From: Nocardioides sp. Kera G14
GTDB taxonomy: Bacteria; Actinomycetota; Actinomycetes; Propionibacteriales; Nocardioidaceae
Length of the DNA stretch: 64,000 bases
NCBI RefSeq assembly: GCF_020715565.1
Contig: NZ_CP085839.1
Location: 3,348,001 to 3,412,000, forward strand
Direction: 5' to 3'
Shown piece after piece: positions 24,899 to 33,125 of the stretch; within the stretch, counting starts at the first letter, position 1, and each line of letters opens with the position of its first letter. The notes under the pieces were generated by a model, which worked only from the letters and a program-made list of their open reading frames with translations, ran no database searches and was not told the DNA's origin. Both the position numbers and the translations under genes were made by a program.

Positions 24899-26466
24899 CG
24901 CGTTTCCTTCCGGGCCGCGGGAGACGAGGTCTCCGCGCTGGGGGTGCTGCTGTCGCTCGGCGCCGTGGTGCTGGGCTGCTCCGTCGGTGCGCTGCTGGTC
25001 TGGGGGGCGGACGAGGTCGTCGCCTGCGTCGGCGTCGGCGTCGGCGTCGGGGTGGTCGGGACCGGGCCGTAGTAGGCCACCGACACCGCGTCACCCTCGG
25101 TCAGGTCGGTGCTGGGATCGATGGCCGCGACCGTGTTCTCCACCTCGTCACCGGGGTTGGCGATCCGGTGGCTCGTCGGCTTGAGACCCAGCGAGCGCAG
25201 GTCGGCCATCACACTGTCCACGTTCTGCCCGACGTACGTCGACGGGTCGAGGTCGAAGGTCGAGGGGCTGGCGCTCGGCGTGGTCGACGAGGCCCCCGTG
25301 GTGGGGGCGCTCGCCGACGTCGCCGGTGTGGACGAGGTCGGGAGGTCGGGAGTGTCGTCGTCGTTGCCGCGCAGCAACAACCAGCCGACCAGCGCGATCA
25401 GCAGGACCGCCAGGACCGTGAGGACGATGGCCCACGTGGAGCGGCTCTCCTCGTCCTCCTCGGCCGCGGCAGCAGCGGCCGCCGGCGTCGGGCCGGTGGC
25501 GGCAGCCGCGCCGACCGGGGAGAGGATCTGGGTGGCGGGGGAGTCGGGAGCTGCCGCGGCTGCGCCTGCCACGACCGGCGGGACCACGGCGGTGGCGGCC
25601 GTGGCGGTCGCGCCCGTCGCAGGGGTGACCCGGGCGTGGCCACGGAGCGCGGCGGCGAAGGCGGCGCCGTCCGCGTACCGGGCGGCGGGCTTCTTGCTGA
25701 GGGCCTGCATCACGACGGCGGCGATGTCGGCGGGCACGGTGGCCGGCAGCGGCGGGATCTCGTCGTTGAGGTGGGCCAGCGCTGTCGCGACGGCCGTCTC
25801 CTTGTCGAAGGGGCGCGTGCCGGTCAGGCACTCGTAGCTCATCACGCCGAGCCCGTAGACGTCCGAGGCAGGGGTGGCGGCCTCGCCGCGGGCCTGCTCG
25901 GGACTGAGATACTGCGGTGTGCCCATCACGGCCCCGGTGCCGGTCAGCGACATGGCCGAAAGGGCGCGGGCGATGCCGAAATCGGTGATCTTCACCTTGC
26001 GCGACGGCGTCACGAGCACGTTGGCCGGCTTCACGTCGCGGTGCACGATCCCGGCGCGGTGCGCGGCGGCGAGGGCATCGCCGACCTGCGCCATCAGGTC
26101 CCGGACGACCTCGGGGTCCATGCCCTGGCCGCGCTGGATCAGGGCCGAGAGCGGCTGGCCGTCGACCAGCTCCATGACGAGGAACGGTCGGAGGACGCCG
26201 AGCTCGTCGAGCGACTGCCCCACGTCCCAGACCGCGGCGATGCCGGGGTCGGAGATGCTCGCCGCATGCCGGGCCTCCGCCTCGAACCGGGCGCGGAAGA
26301 TGGAGTCGCCGGCGTACTCGCGCTTGAGGACCTTGATCGCGATCGGGCGGTCGAGGACGGTGTCGAGCCCACGCCAGACCTCGCCCATGCCGCCGGTCGC
26401 GATCAGGGAGTCGGCCCGGTAGCGCTCTGCGTCGTCGATGAAGTGCGCATTCGTCGGGAGGCTCAT
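24895..26466 (-). CDS. pknA: Ser/Thr protein kinase PknA with PASTA-like domain
   Basis: PknA is the second envelope kinase of the operon. This 523-residue version has a kinase domain with P-loop ATGGMGEV (about 23-30), Lys45, HRD 142-144 and DFG 162-164. An Ala/Thr-rich linker and a membrane helix (about 373-394) follow. An extracellular segment (STYVGQNVDSVMADLRSLGL ... DLTEGDAVSVAYYG) resembles a single PASTA domain and precedes a Thr/Ser/Pro-rich tail with repeated PTPTPTPT. M. tuberculosis PknA lacks PASTA domains. ATG 26466 overlaps the pbpA stop by 4 nt (ATGA). Confidence 0.93.
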   Translation of the reverse strand: MSLPTNAHFIDDAERYRADSLIATGGMGEVWRGLDTVLDRPIAIKVLKREYAGDSIFRARFEAEARHAASISDPGIAAVWDVGQSLDELGVLRPFLVMELVDGQPLSALIQRGQGMDPEVVRDLMAQVGDALAAAHRAGIVHRDVKPANVLVTPSRKVKITDFGIARALSAMSLTGTGAVMGTPQYLSPEQARGEAATPASDVYGLGVMSYECLTGTRPFDKETAVATALAHLNDEIPPLPATVPADIAAVVMQALSKKPAARYADGAAFAAALRGHARVTPATGATATAATAVVPPVVAGAAAAAPDSPATQILSPVGAAAATGPTPAAAAAAAEEDEESRSTWAIVLTVLAVLLIALVGWLLLRGNDDDTPDLPTSSTPATSASAPTTGASSTTPSASPSTFDLDPSTYVGQNVDSVMADLRSLGLKPTSHRIANPGDEVENTVAAIDPSTDLTEGDAVSVAYYGPVPTTPTPTPTPTQATTSSAPQTSSAPTEQPSTTAPSDSSTPSAETSSPAARKETR

Positions 26467-27956
26467 CCGAGCACCGCCTCCATGACCGCCTTCGCGATCG
26501 GGCCACCCCACTTGCCGCCGGCGACGTCGTCGCGCGGGATGTCGGCGGACTCGATCATGACGGCGACGGCGACCTTGGCGTTGTCGGCGGGGGCGAAGGA
26601 GGTGAACCACGCGTAGGGCGCGACGTTGTCCTGCCCCGACTGGGCGGTGCCGGTCTTGCCGGCGACCTTGACGCCCGGGATCGCCGCGGGCGAGGCGGTG
26701 CCGTCGTCGACGGTGGAGACCATCAGCTTGGTGACCTCGGTCGCCGTGGAGGCCTTGATCGCCTGGGAGAACTGCTCCGGCTGGGCCTTGGAGACCGTGT
26801 CGGAGTCGGCCGACTGGATCTCGTCGACGACGTACGGCTTCATCACGGCGCCGTGGTTGGCGATGCCGGCGGCGACCATGGCCATCTGCAGCGGCGTGGC
26901 ACGGACGTCGAACTGGCCGAAGCCGGCCTGGCCGGTCTGCGCCTTGTCCATGTCGGTCGGGAAGGTCGAGGTGGCCGTGAGGCTCTTGCCGTTGGTGCCC
27001 TGGAGTTGGTCGAAGTAGGTGGAGTTGAAGCCGAACTTCTCCGCCGTCTTCTGCATCCCGGCGGCGCCGACGCCGATGGCGAGCTGAGCGAAGGCGGTGT
27101 TGCAGGAGTTCTCCATCGCCTGCCGGAACGGCACGCCGCCCTCGCTCGTGCCGCAGTCACGGCCCTCGTTGTCGACCAGGCCGCTCTCGCCGTGCGTCAG
27201 CGGCAGCTGGTACGTCGACCCGCCCGGCACCGTGGAGTCGGCGTTGTACTTCCCCGAGTCGATGGCGGCCGCGGCGGTGAGGATCTTGAAGGTCGACCCC
27301 GGCGGCAGCGTCATCTGGACCGCCCTGTTGAGCAGCGGCTTGTCGGGGTCCTTGTCGAGCTTCTCGTAGGCCTTCTGGTTGTCGCCGAAGTCGTGCGTGG
27401 CGACCTTGTTCGGGTCGAAGGTCGGCGTCGTCACCATCGCCAGGATCTTGCCTGTGCTGGGCTCGAGCGCGACGACGGCGCCCTTGACGTTGCCGGGCAG
27501 GGAGGTGAGTCCGTCGTAGGCGGCCTTCTGCGCCTTGGCGTTGATCGTCAGCTCGATGTTGCCGCCCTTGGGGCCGTTGTCGCCGAGCAGGTCGATCATC
27601 CGGTTGACGAAGAGCCGGTCGTCCTCGCCCGACAGCACGTCGTTCTGCGACTTCTCCAGACCGGTGACCGCGCCGCCGTAGGCGAAGTAGCCGGTGAGCC
27701 CGGCATAGAGCAGCGGCTTGGGATAGGTGCGCTGGTACTTGTAGAGGTCGTCGACCTTCTTGGACTCCGCGATCGGGTCGCGACCGACGAGCAGCGCGCC
27801 GCGCTCGCGGGAGAACTCCGCGTCGACGACGCGGCGGTTGCGGTTGTCCTTGTCGTAGGAGCCGGCGGCCCAGTACTGCAGGTAGGTCTGGTTGATCAGC
27901 AGCGCGGCGAAGAGGACGCCGATCAGGATCGAGATGGTGCGGATCGGCTTGTTCAT
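26463..27956 (-). CDS. pbpA: Penicillin-binding protein PbpA (transpeptidase)
   Basis: PbpA is a class B penicillin-binding protein that crosslinks peptidoglycan and works with the RodA-type polymerase encoded just upstream. The 497-residue protein has an N-terminal membrane helix (about 7-24), a dimerisation/linker domain and a transpeptidase domain. Its active-site motifs are S221-TF-K224, S284-C-N286 and K434-T-G436. ATG 27956 overlaps the rodA stop by 4 nt, and the pknA start overlaps its own stop in the same way, so translation is coupled along the operon. Confidence 0.95.
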   Translation of the reverse strand: MNKPIRTISILIGVLFAALLINQTYLQYWAAGSYDKDNRNRRVVDAEFSRERGALLVGRDPIAESKKVDDLYKYQRTYPKPLLYAGLTGYFAYGGAVTGLEKSQNDVLSGEDDRLFVNRMIDLLGDNGPKGGNIELTINAKAQKAAYDGLTSLPGNVKGAVVALEPSTGKILAMVTTPTFDPNKVATHDFGDNQKAYEKLDKDPDKPLLNRAVQMTLPPGSTFKILTAAAAIDSGKYNADSTVPGGSTYQLPLTHGESGLVDNEGRDCGTSEGGVPFRQAMENSCNTAFAQLAIGVGAAGMQKTAEKFGFNSTYFDQLQGTNGKSLTATSTFPTDMDKAQTGQAGFGQFDVRATPLQMAMVAAGIANHGAVMKPYVVDEIQSADSDTVSKAQPEQFSQAIKASTATEVTKLMVSTVDDGTASPAAIPGVKVAGKTGTAQSGQDNVAPYAWFTSFAPADNAKVAVAVMIESADIPRDDVAGGKWGGPIAKAVMEAVLG

Positions 27957-29377
27957 CCCTGAACCCCCCGGATGACTTGGGTGGCGGTGTCGTCCTGCAC
28001 GACCTTGAGGTCGGGCAGCGGTCGGCGCGCATGGTCGGAGATGCGCAGCAGCAGCGCGACGATCACCCAGTTCGCCACGAGGGAGGAGCCGCCGTAGGAG
28101 AGGAAGGGCGTCGTCAGGCCGGTCAGCGGGATGAGGCGCGTGACGCCGCCGATGACCGTGAAGACCTGCAGGCCGACGCTCACCGCGAGGCCGGCGGCGA
28201 TCAGCTTGCCGACGTTGTCGCGGCTGATCAGCGCGGTGCGCAGGCCACGCTCGACGATGAGGGCGTAGAGCACGATGACGGCCATGACGGCCGCCAGGCC
28301 CAGCTCCTCACCGATCGACGCGATGATGAAGTCCGACTCCGCATACGGGACGCGCGTGGGGCGGCCCTCGCCGAAGCCGCGCCCGATCAGCCCACCCCAG
28401 CTCTGGCCGAAGAGTCCCTCGACGAGCTGGAAGGACCCGGGCGAGCGGTCGTAGTACTCCATCGGGTGGAGCCAGATGTCGAAGCGGTTGCGCACGTGCG
28501 CGAGGAAGCCGATCGAGCCCGAGAAGAGCCAGATCGCGCCGACGCCGACGACGAAGAGGGCCCCACCCACCGCGAGCCAGCCGGAGCGCTCGGTGGCGAT
28601 GTAGAGCATCACGATGAAGAGGCCGAAGAAGAGGAGACCGGAGCCCAGGTCCCGCTGCGCCATCAGGACGACGAGGCTGACCAGCCACATGCCGAGGATC
28701 GGGCCGAGGTCGCGGCCCCGGGGCAGGTCGATGCCGGCGACCCGCCTGCCGGCGAGCGCGAGCGCGTCGCGGTGCAGGACGAGGTAGCCGGCGAAGGAGA
28801 TGACGAGCAGCACCTTCGCGACCTCACCGGGCTGGAAGCTCAGGCTCCCGAGGTGGATCCAGATCCGGGCGCCGTTGACGTTGCGGCCGATGCCCGGCGC
28901 CATCGGCAGCAGCAGCAGTACGACGGCCGCCAGCCCGCTCGTGTAGGTGAAGCGCTGCAGGTTGCGGTGGTCGGTCAGGAAGAAGAGGGTCGCGACGAAG
29001 AGGGCGACGCCGAGGGTCATCCAGAAGAGCTGCTTGGCGGCGAAGTCGGTGTGCGTGCCGGCCTCGACGTGGGCGAGATCGATCCGGTGGATGACCGCCA
29101 GGCCGAGGCCGTTGAGCGCTGCGACGATGGGGAGCAGCACCGGGTCGGCGTACGGCGCGACCATGCGGATCGCCACGTGGGCCGCGAGGATGAGGGCGAC
29201 GAGCCAGCCGCCGTAGCGGTAGATGTCGGCAGGCACCCGGTGGTCGACGCCCAGGCCGACGGCGGCGTAGGCGCCGATGCCGACGACGAGTGCGAGCACG
29301 ACGAGCACGAGCTCGGCGTTGCGTCGGCTGCGGTGCACGAAACCGGGGGCGACCGGCGGGACGGCGAGCGAGACCAT
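27953..29377 (-). CDS. rodA: FtsW/RodA/SpoVE peptidoglycan glycosyltransferase
   Basis: This SEDS-family membrane protein polymerises lipid II into glycan strands. It has 474 residues and about twelve membrane helices. Conserved segments include MAPGIGRNVNGARIWI, GEVAKVLLVISFA, QRDLGSGLLFFGLF, and ESDFIIASIGEELG followed by TPFLSYGGSSL near the end. The Asp of QRDLGS is a key residue of SEDS enzymes. Placed between pstP and pbpA it matches M. tuberculosis rodA (Rv0017c). It overlaps pstP by 1 nt (TGATG) and pbpA by 4 nt. Confidence 0.95.
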   Translation of the reverse strand: MVSLAVPPVAPGFVHRSRRNAELVLVVLALVVGIGAYAAVGLGVDHRVPADIYRYGGWLVALILAAHVAIRMVAPYADPVLLPIVAALNGLGLAVIHRIDLAHVEAGTHTDFAAKQLFWMTLGVALFVATLFFLTDHRNLQRFTYTSGLAAVVLLLLPMAPGIGRNVNGARIWIHLGSLSFQPGEVAKVLLVISFAGYLVLHRDALALAGRRVAGIDLPRGRDLGPILGMWLVSLVVLMAQRDLGSGLLFFGLFIVMLYIATERSGWLAVGGALFVVGVGAIWLFSGSIGFLAHVRNRFDIWLHPMEYYDRSPGSFQLVEGLFGQSWGGLIGRGFGEGRPTRVPYAESDFIIASIGEELGLAAVMAVIVLYALIVERGLRTALISRDNVGKLIAAGLAVSVGLQVFTVIGGVTRLIPLTGLTTPFLSYGGSSLVANWVIVALLLRISDHARRPLPDLKVVQDDTATQVIRGVQG

Positions 29378-30651
29378 CAGGACGTTCCGGTCGTGCTGTC
29401 TGTGTCGCTCTGGACGCGGGTGGCGAGCGTGTTGACGTACTTCTCCGCGTCGGCGCGGCTGCTCTGCGTCACTCCGTCGGCGACGGCGTCGGCGTCGAAG
29501 TCGGAGAGCTGGTCGACCTCGATGCCCGTGGACTCGTAGGGCTTGGCCAGGTCGATGCCGACGATCGTGGTCGGCAGGCCGCGGTAGATCATCACCTCGC
29601 CGTCCTGGACGCCGACGAAGAACTGCCGCTGCGACCAGGCCAGCGCGATGCCGGCGGCGGCCCAGAGCAGGCCGACGACCAGCACGACGATGAGGATGCG
29701 GCGGAGCCAGACGTTGCCGCGCGGCGGACGCGGGGCGTAGCGGGCGGCCTCCGGGTCGATCGGGTCGTCGGCGCGGGCCCCGGGGGGGATCTCGTCGTCA
29801 CCGTCGATCACGGCGAGGGCCTCGAGCTCGCCGGTGTCACCGTTGCGGTGGCCCTTGAAGATCTTGCGGCGGCGCAGCTCGGCGGCAGCGCCGACCAGCT
29901 GCGGGATGTCGTCGTCCGGCTTCTCCTCGGTGACGTCAGCCACGACGCAGGTGACGTTGTCCGAGCTGCCGGCATCGAGGCTCGCGCGGACGAGCTCGAC
30001 GGCCGCGTAGTCGGGCGTGCCGGTGCCGAGGATGTCGGCGATGCGCGGATCGGCGAGTGAGCCGCAGACGCCGTCGCTGCAGAACATCAGGCGGTCGCCG
30101 GGCTGCAGGGGTACGACGAAGAGGTCGGGCTCCGCCTCCCGCTGGCCGTCGATCGCGCGGAGGATGAGGTTCCGATTGGGGTGGTAGCGCGCCTCGTCGT
30201 CGGTGATCCGGCCTTCGTCGACGAGTGTCTGGACGAAGGTGTGGTCGTGGCTCAGCTGGCTGAGCTCGGTGCCGCGCAGCAGGTAGGCGCGGGAGTCACC
30301 GACGTGCCCGATCGCGAGGTGCTCGCCGTCGAAGAGACCGACGGTCGCGGTGGTGCTGGTGCTGGAGAGCGCCGGGTCGGTCTCGATCAGCTCCGAGATC
30401 CGGTCATGGGCACGGTGGATGGACCCGGCGACCAGGGCGATGAGGTCCTCGTCGGTGTGGTCGGGCGACGGCGGTGAGTCGAGGTTGCGGATCTGGCCCA
30501 GCGCGGTGCTGCTGGCGAGGTCGCCGCGGGCGGCGCCGCCGACACCGTCGCAGATGGCGAGCAGCCAGGGGCCGGCGTACCCGCTGTCCTGGTTGTCCTT
30601 GCGGATCCGGCCGACGTCACTGATGGCGGCGAACCTCAGATGGAGGGTCAT
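29377..30651 (-). CDS. pstP: PP2C-family protein phosphatase PstP
   Basis: PstP is the Ser/Thr phosphatase that reverses PknA/PknB phosphorylation. This 424-residue protein has a PP2C domain (about 1-240) with the metal-binding motifs SDVGRIRKDNQDS, ICDGVGG, GHVGDSRAYLL, FCSDGVCG and GSSDNVTCVV. A charged juxtamembrane region, one membrane helix (about 312-334) and a small extracellular domain ending in a Thr/Ser tail follow. ATG 30651 overlaps the fhaB stop by 4 nt. The longer frame to 30777 was rejected because it runs into fhaB. Confidence 0.95.
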   Translation of the reverse strand: MTLHLRFAAISDVGRIRKDNQDSGYAGPWLLAICDGVGGAARGDLASSTALGQIRNLDSPPSPDHTDEDLIALVAGSIHRAHDRISELIETDPALSSTSTTATVGLFDGEHLAIGHVGDSRAYLLRGTELSQLSHDHTFVQTLVDEGRITDDEARYHPNRNLILRAIDGQREAEPDLFVVPLQPGDRLMFCSDGVCGSLADPRIADILGTGTPDYAAVELVRASLDAGSSDNVTCVVADVTEEKPDDDIPQLVGAAAELRRRKIFKGHRNGDTGELEALAVIDGDDEIPPGARADDPIDPEAARYAPRPPRGNVWLRRILIVVLVVGLLWAAAGIALAWSQRQFFVGVQDGEVMIYRGLPTTIVGIDLAKPYESTGIEVDQLSDFDADAVADGVTQSSRADAEKYVNTLATRVQSDTDSTTGTS

Positions 30652-31115
30652 CTCCTGAGCTCCAGCATGGTCTTGCCGATCCTCACCGGAGTGCCGATGG
30701 TCAAGGTGGTCGGCTGCGTGAGCCGGACCGTGCCGATGTAGGTGCCGTTGGTGGAGCCGAGGTCCTCGACGAACCACGTGTCGCCGTTGGTCGCGATGCG
30801 GGCGTGGCGAGTGGAGACGTAGTCGTCGTCCAGCCGGATCGCGGCGTCCGTGCCGCGGCCGATGAGGATCGGGGCCTCGGAGAGGTCGACGCGCTCGCCC
30901 TTGTTGCTGCCCTCGGTGACGAGGACGTACGTCGGCACACCGCGCTTGGGCGTGCGCTGCTTGGGCTGCTTGCGCGGCGCCGCAGCCCGGCCGTTGCGGG
31001 CGTCGACCCGGGCGCCGAAGAGATCGGAGCGCAACACGCTCACGGTGCTGAGCACGAAGATCCAGAGGATCGCGAGGAACGCGATCCGGATGAGGAAGAG
31101 GGTCAGTTCACTCAC
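30648..31115 (-). CDS. fhaB: FHA-domain protein FhaB (FipA-like)
   Basis: This 155-residue protein has an N-terminal membrane helix (about 4-24), a basic linker and a C-terminal FHA domain (about 62-150) with the phosphothreonine-binding pattern ILIGRGTDAAI ... VSTRHARI ... VEDLGSTNGTYI. FHA domains bind phosphothreonine made by PknA/PknB; the M. tuberculosis orthologue links the kinases to FtsZ and FtsQ. The start is GTG at 31115, overlapping the fhaA stop by 4 nt (GTGA). No other start codon gives a sensible N-terminus. Confidence 0.93.
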   Translation of the reverse strand: MSELTLFLIRIAFLAILWIFVLSTVSVLRSDLFGARVDARNGRAAAPRKQPKQRTPKRGVPTYVLVTEGSNKGERVDLSEAPILIGRGTDAAIRLDDDYVSTRHARIATNGDTWFVEDLGSTNGTYIGTVRLTQPTTLTIGTPVRIGKTMLELRR

Positions 31116-31819
31116 GGCTGCGGCTCCTCGATCACCCGGACGACCAACGCGGTCCGGCCGATCTTCACCTCGGTGCCGTCCTTCGCCAGCGAGCTCTGCA
31201 TCCGCTGTCCGTCGACCAGCATGCCGTTGGTCGAGCCGAGGTCGTGGATCTCGATGCGCGGGATCGGGCCGGTGCCGCTCACGCGGAACTCGACGTGGCG
31301 CCGGCTCACGCCCGGGTCGTTGATCCGCAGGTCGGCCTCGGAGCCGCGGCCCACGACGATCGTGCTGTCCAGCGGGTGGCGGGTGCCGTTCACCTCGAGG
31401 ACGGCATGGGCGCGGGTGAGACGCGTGTGGCTGGCGTCCCCCGTGACTTGGGCCTTGGCGGTGGACCGGATCCGGAATCGGCCGGTGGTGAGGTCGCCGG
31501 CGTCGCTGAAGTGGATCGCGACCGGGCCGGGGAAGACGTAGCCCTGGGCCTCGGCGTGTTCGTGGAGCTGCGTCGTGAGCTCCGACTCGAGCGCGGTGTC
31601 GAAGGGCTGGAGCCGGTCCAGGTCGGTGGTGGAGAGCTCGACGTGGAACTCGTTGGGCACGAGCTTGCGCTGGCGGGAGAGGACCTGGGCGTTGTTGTCG
31701 CACTCGCGCTGCAGGGCCGCGGCGATCTCGACGGGCTGCACGGCGCTCCGGAAGGCGCGCGCGAAGACGCCGGAGATCAGGGTCTCCAGTCGCTGCTCGA
31801 ACCGCTGCAGTGCGCTCAT
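31112..31819 (-). CDS. fhaA: FHA-domain protein FhaA
   Basis: FhaA recognises phosphothreonine on partners such as MviN/MurJ and so connects PknB signalling to peptidoglycan synthesis. This 235-residue protein has the N-terminal DUF3662 domain (QRFEQRLETLISGVFARAF, about 4-120) and a C-terminal FHA domain (about 148-230) with TIVVGRGSEADL, VSRRHVEF and DLGSTNGMLV. The M. tuberculosis protein is much longer because of a central linker; here the two domains are almost adjacent. A strong AGAGGAGG precedes ATG 31819. It is the first gene of the seven-gene operon. Confidence 0.94.
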   Translation of the reverse strand: MSALQRFEQRLETLISGVFARAFRSAVQPVEIAAALQRECDNNAQVLSRQRKLVPNEFHVELSTTDLDRLQPFDTALESELTTQLHEHAEAQGYVFPGPVAIHFSDAGDLTTGRFRIRSTAKAQVTGDASHTRLTRAHAVLEVNGTRHPLDSTIVVGRGSEADLRINDPGVSRRHVEFRVSGTGPIPRIEIHDLGSTNGMLVDGQRMQSSLAKDGTEVKIGRTALVVRVIEEPQP

Positions 31820-31968
31820 GCCCCTCCTCTCTACTGCTCTCGTCCTGCCCTGCCGCGTGGACGCGCCAGAAGCCCGGCGTGGGGGCCCCGGGCTGCGCTC
31901 GATCGTAACGGGATCGCGTGAGGGCACCCGGGACCCTCGCCGGTTTGGGGCGCTGCTGTGCGCTCCGC

Positions 31969-31974
31969 TACTCT
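31969..31974 (+). promoter_or_regulatory. Promoter of tRNA-Leu (-10 TACTCT)
   Basis: TACTCT at 31969-31974 with a TTGGGG at 31945-31950 (18-bp spacer) would start transcription about 20 nt before the tRNA. Confidence 0.45.
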
Positions 31975-31999
31975 TCTTTCGCCCAGCTGCCTTGCGCTC

Positions 32000-32082
32000 G
32001 CGCGAGTGGCGGAACGGCAGACGCGCTGGCTTCAGGTGCCAGTGTCCGAAAGGGCGTGGGGGTTCAAATCCCCCCTCGCGCA
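32000..32082 (+). tRNA. tRNA-Leu (CAG)
   Basis: An 83-nt tRNA can be folded by eye. The 7-bp acceptor stem pairs GCGCGAG (32000-32006) with CTCGCGC (32075-32081). The anticodon stem is CTGGC/GCCAG with loop TTCAGGT, and the anticodon CAG sits at 32033-32035. A long variable arm typical of tRNA-Leu and a T arm GGGGGTTCAAATCCCCC are present. The 3' CCA is not encoded. The M. tuberculosis leuT gene lies at the same place beside fhaA. Confidence 0.95.
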
Positions 32083-32096
32083 CTGCAGCTGGGTCG

Positions 32097-32128
32097 AAGG
32101 CCCCGGAGAGATCCGGGGCCTTCTTCGT
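32097..32128 (+). terminator. Intrinsic terminator after tRNA-Leu
   Basis: A 10-bp stem (AAGGCCCCGG and CCGGGGCCTT) with a 6-nt loop is followed by CTTCGTT. It lies 15 nt after the tRNA. Confidence 0.8.
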
Positions 32129-32223
32129 TGAAGCGAGTCAGGCGCTCGACGAGGAGGGTGGTCGGCGCTGGCGGGCGCTGCGCACCTCGTCTCAGGCTGG
32201 CGACCTGTGACGCGGATCGGCGA

Positions 32224-32598
32224 CTACGAGGCCTGGCTGTGCAGGGTGACCGCATAACCGTCGGGATCACGGAAGGTGAACATCGGTCCGAAGGGGCTCG
32301 GCGACGGCGGTGCGACGATGTCGACGCCGGCCCGAGCGAGCGCCTCGTGGGCCTGCTCGGCGTCATCGACCGCCAGCCAGAGCACCACGCCGGCACCGGC
32401 GAAGGGCTGGGCCGAGCGCGGGTCGAAACCGGGCAGCGGCTCTCGGACGGCGAACGGGATGGGCGAGGTCTCGAAGACGACGGCGTGGGGCGGAGCGGCC
32501 TGCGACCGCGTGAGGCCGAGGTGGGTCTCATAGAAGCTGGCTGACCGCTCGAGGTCGCTGACCTGGAGGGCGAGGAAGGAGGGTCCGTGGGCGTTCAT
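32224..32598 (-). CDS. VOC family protein (glyoxalase/dioxygenase superfamily)
   Basis: This 124-residue protein has the VOC fold signature. An N-terminal strand LALQVSDLERSASFYETHLGL is followed by a second beta-alpha-beta-beta-beta unit ending in FTFRDPDGYAVTLHS. Likely metal ligands are few (a Glu is expected in the final strand but Leu-His is present), so the reaction is unclear. Some single-domain VOC proteins bind drugs or electrophiles. It is divergent from a MarR regulator with two shared operators, so its expression is probably lifted when MarR binds a small ligand. GGAGA precedes ATG 32598. Confidence 0.85.
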   Translation of the reverse strand: MNAHGPSFLALQVSDLERSASFYETHLGLTRSQAAPPHAVVFETSPIPFAVREPLPGFDPRSAQPFAGAGVVLWLAVDDAEQAHEALARAGVDIVAPPSPSPFGPMFTFRDPDGYAVTLHSQAS

Positions 32599-32615
32599 GG
32601 TGTCTCCGTTGCTGA

Positions 32616-32631
32616 TATAAGGATCCTGACA
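32616..32631. promoter_or_regulatory. Probable MarR operator 1 (degenerate palindrome)
   Basis: This 16-bp site (TATAAGGATCCTGACA) matches the perfect palindrome at 32643-32658 in 14 of 16 positions. It overlaps the likely -10 region of the VOC gene (minus-strand TTATAT). The two site centres are 27 bp apart. Confidence 0.6.
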
Positions 32632-32642
32632 TCGCTAGTCTG

Positions 32643-32658
32643 TGTCAGGATCCTGACA
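32643..32658. promoter_or_regulatory. Probable MarR operator 2 (perfect palindrome)
   Basis: TGTCAGGATCCTGACA is a perfect 16-bp palindrome whose last base is the A of the MarR start codon. A TAGTCT -10 box lies just upstream at 32636-32641. Binding would block the regulator's own promoter. Confidence 0.7.
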
Positions 32659-33122
32659 TGACGCAAGACCCGGAGGCCCGGCCTCTCAACGAGAGCCTGG
32701 GTTACGTGCTGAAGCAGGCCCAGATGGCGCTCCATGCCGCGATGGATGCGGCGCTGCGCCCCGTGGGACTGACGCTGTCGCAGTACTCGGTGCTGGAGCT
32801 GCTCAGTCGCGCCCCGGGACAGAGCAACGCCCAGCTCGCGCGCGGGGCCTTCGTCACGGCCCAGTCGATGAACGAGGTGCTGCGCGGTCTCCAGGAACGT
32901 GGCCTGGTCGAGCGCCCGGCGAACGCGGTGAGTGGGCGGTCGCGCCCAGCCCACCTGACCCGGCAGGGAGAGGGGGTGCTCCGCGAGGCACACGAATCGT
33001 TGCGATCGATCGAGCACACCATGGACCAGATCGCCGCGGCGCCCGAGCATGACCAGCTGCTTCCCGGGCTGCGATCGATCATCACCGCCCTCGGCGGCCT
33101 GCAGCCGTTGGGCGGGCTGTGA
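32658..33122 (+). CDS. MarR family transcriptional regulator
   Basis: This 154-residue winged-helix regulator has a dimerising N-terminal helix, the recognition helix region (NAQLARGAFVTAQSMNEVLRGLQERGLV, about 60-87) and a wing with RSRPAHLTRQGEG. MarR proteins bind palindromes as dimers and release DNA upon ligand binding or Cys oxidation; this one has no cysteine. It probably controls itself and the divergent VOC gene through the two operators at 32616-32658. Confidence 0.92.
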   Translation: MTQDPEARPLNESLGYVLKQAQMALHAAMDAALRPVGLTLSQYSVLELLSRAPGQSNAQLARGAFVTAQSMNEVLRGLQERGLVERPANAVSGRSRPAHLTRQGEGVLREAHESLRSIEHTMDQIAAAPEHDQLLPGLRSIITALGGLQPLGGL

Positions 33123-33125
33123 CGC

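Noticed and set aside
25020..25060. GTCGGC triplet repeats
   Set aside because: They encode the Thr/Pro-rich tail of PknA and are ordinary low-complexity coding sequence.
31112..32083. Minus-strand frame running through the tRNA-Leu gene into fhaA
   Set aside because: The true fhaA start is ATG 31819 with a strong ribosome-binding site; the extension crosses a tRNA and its promoter.
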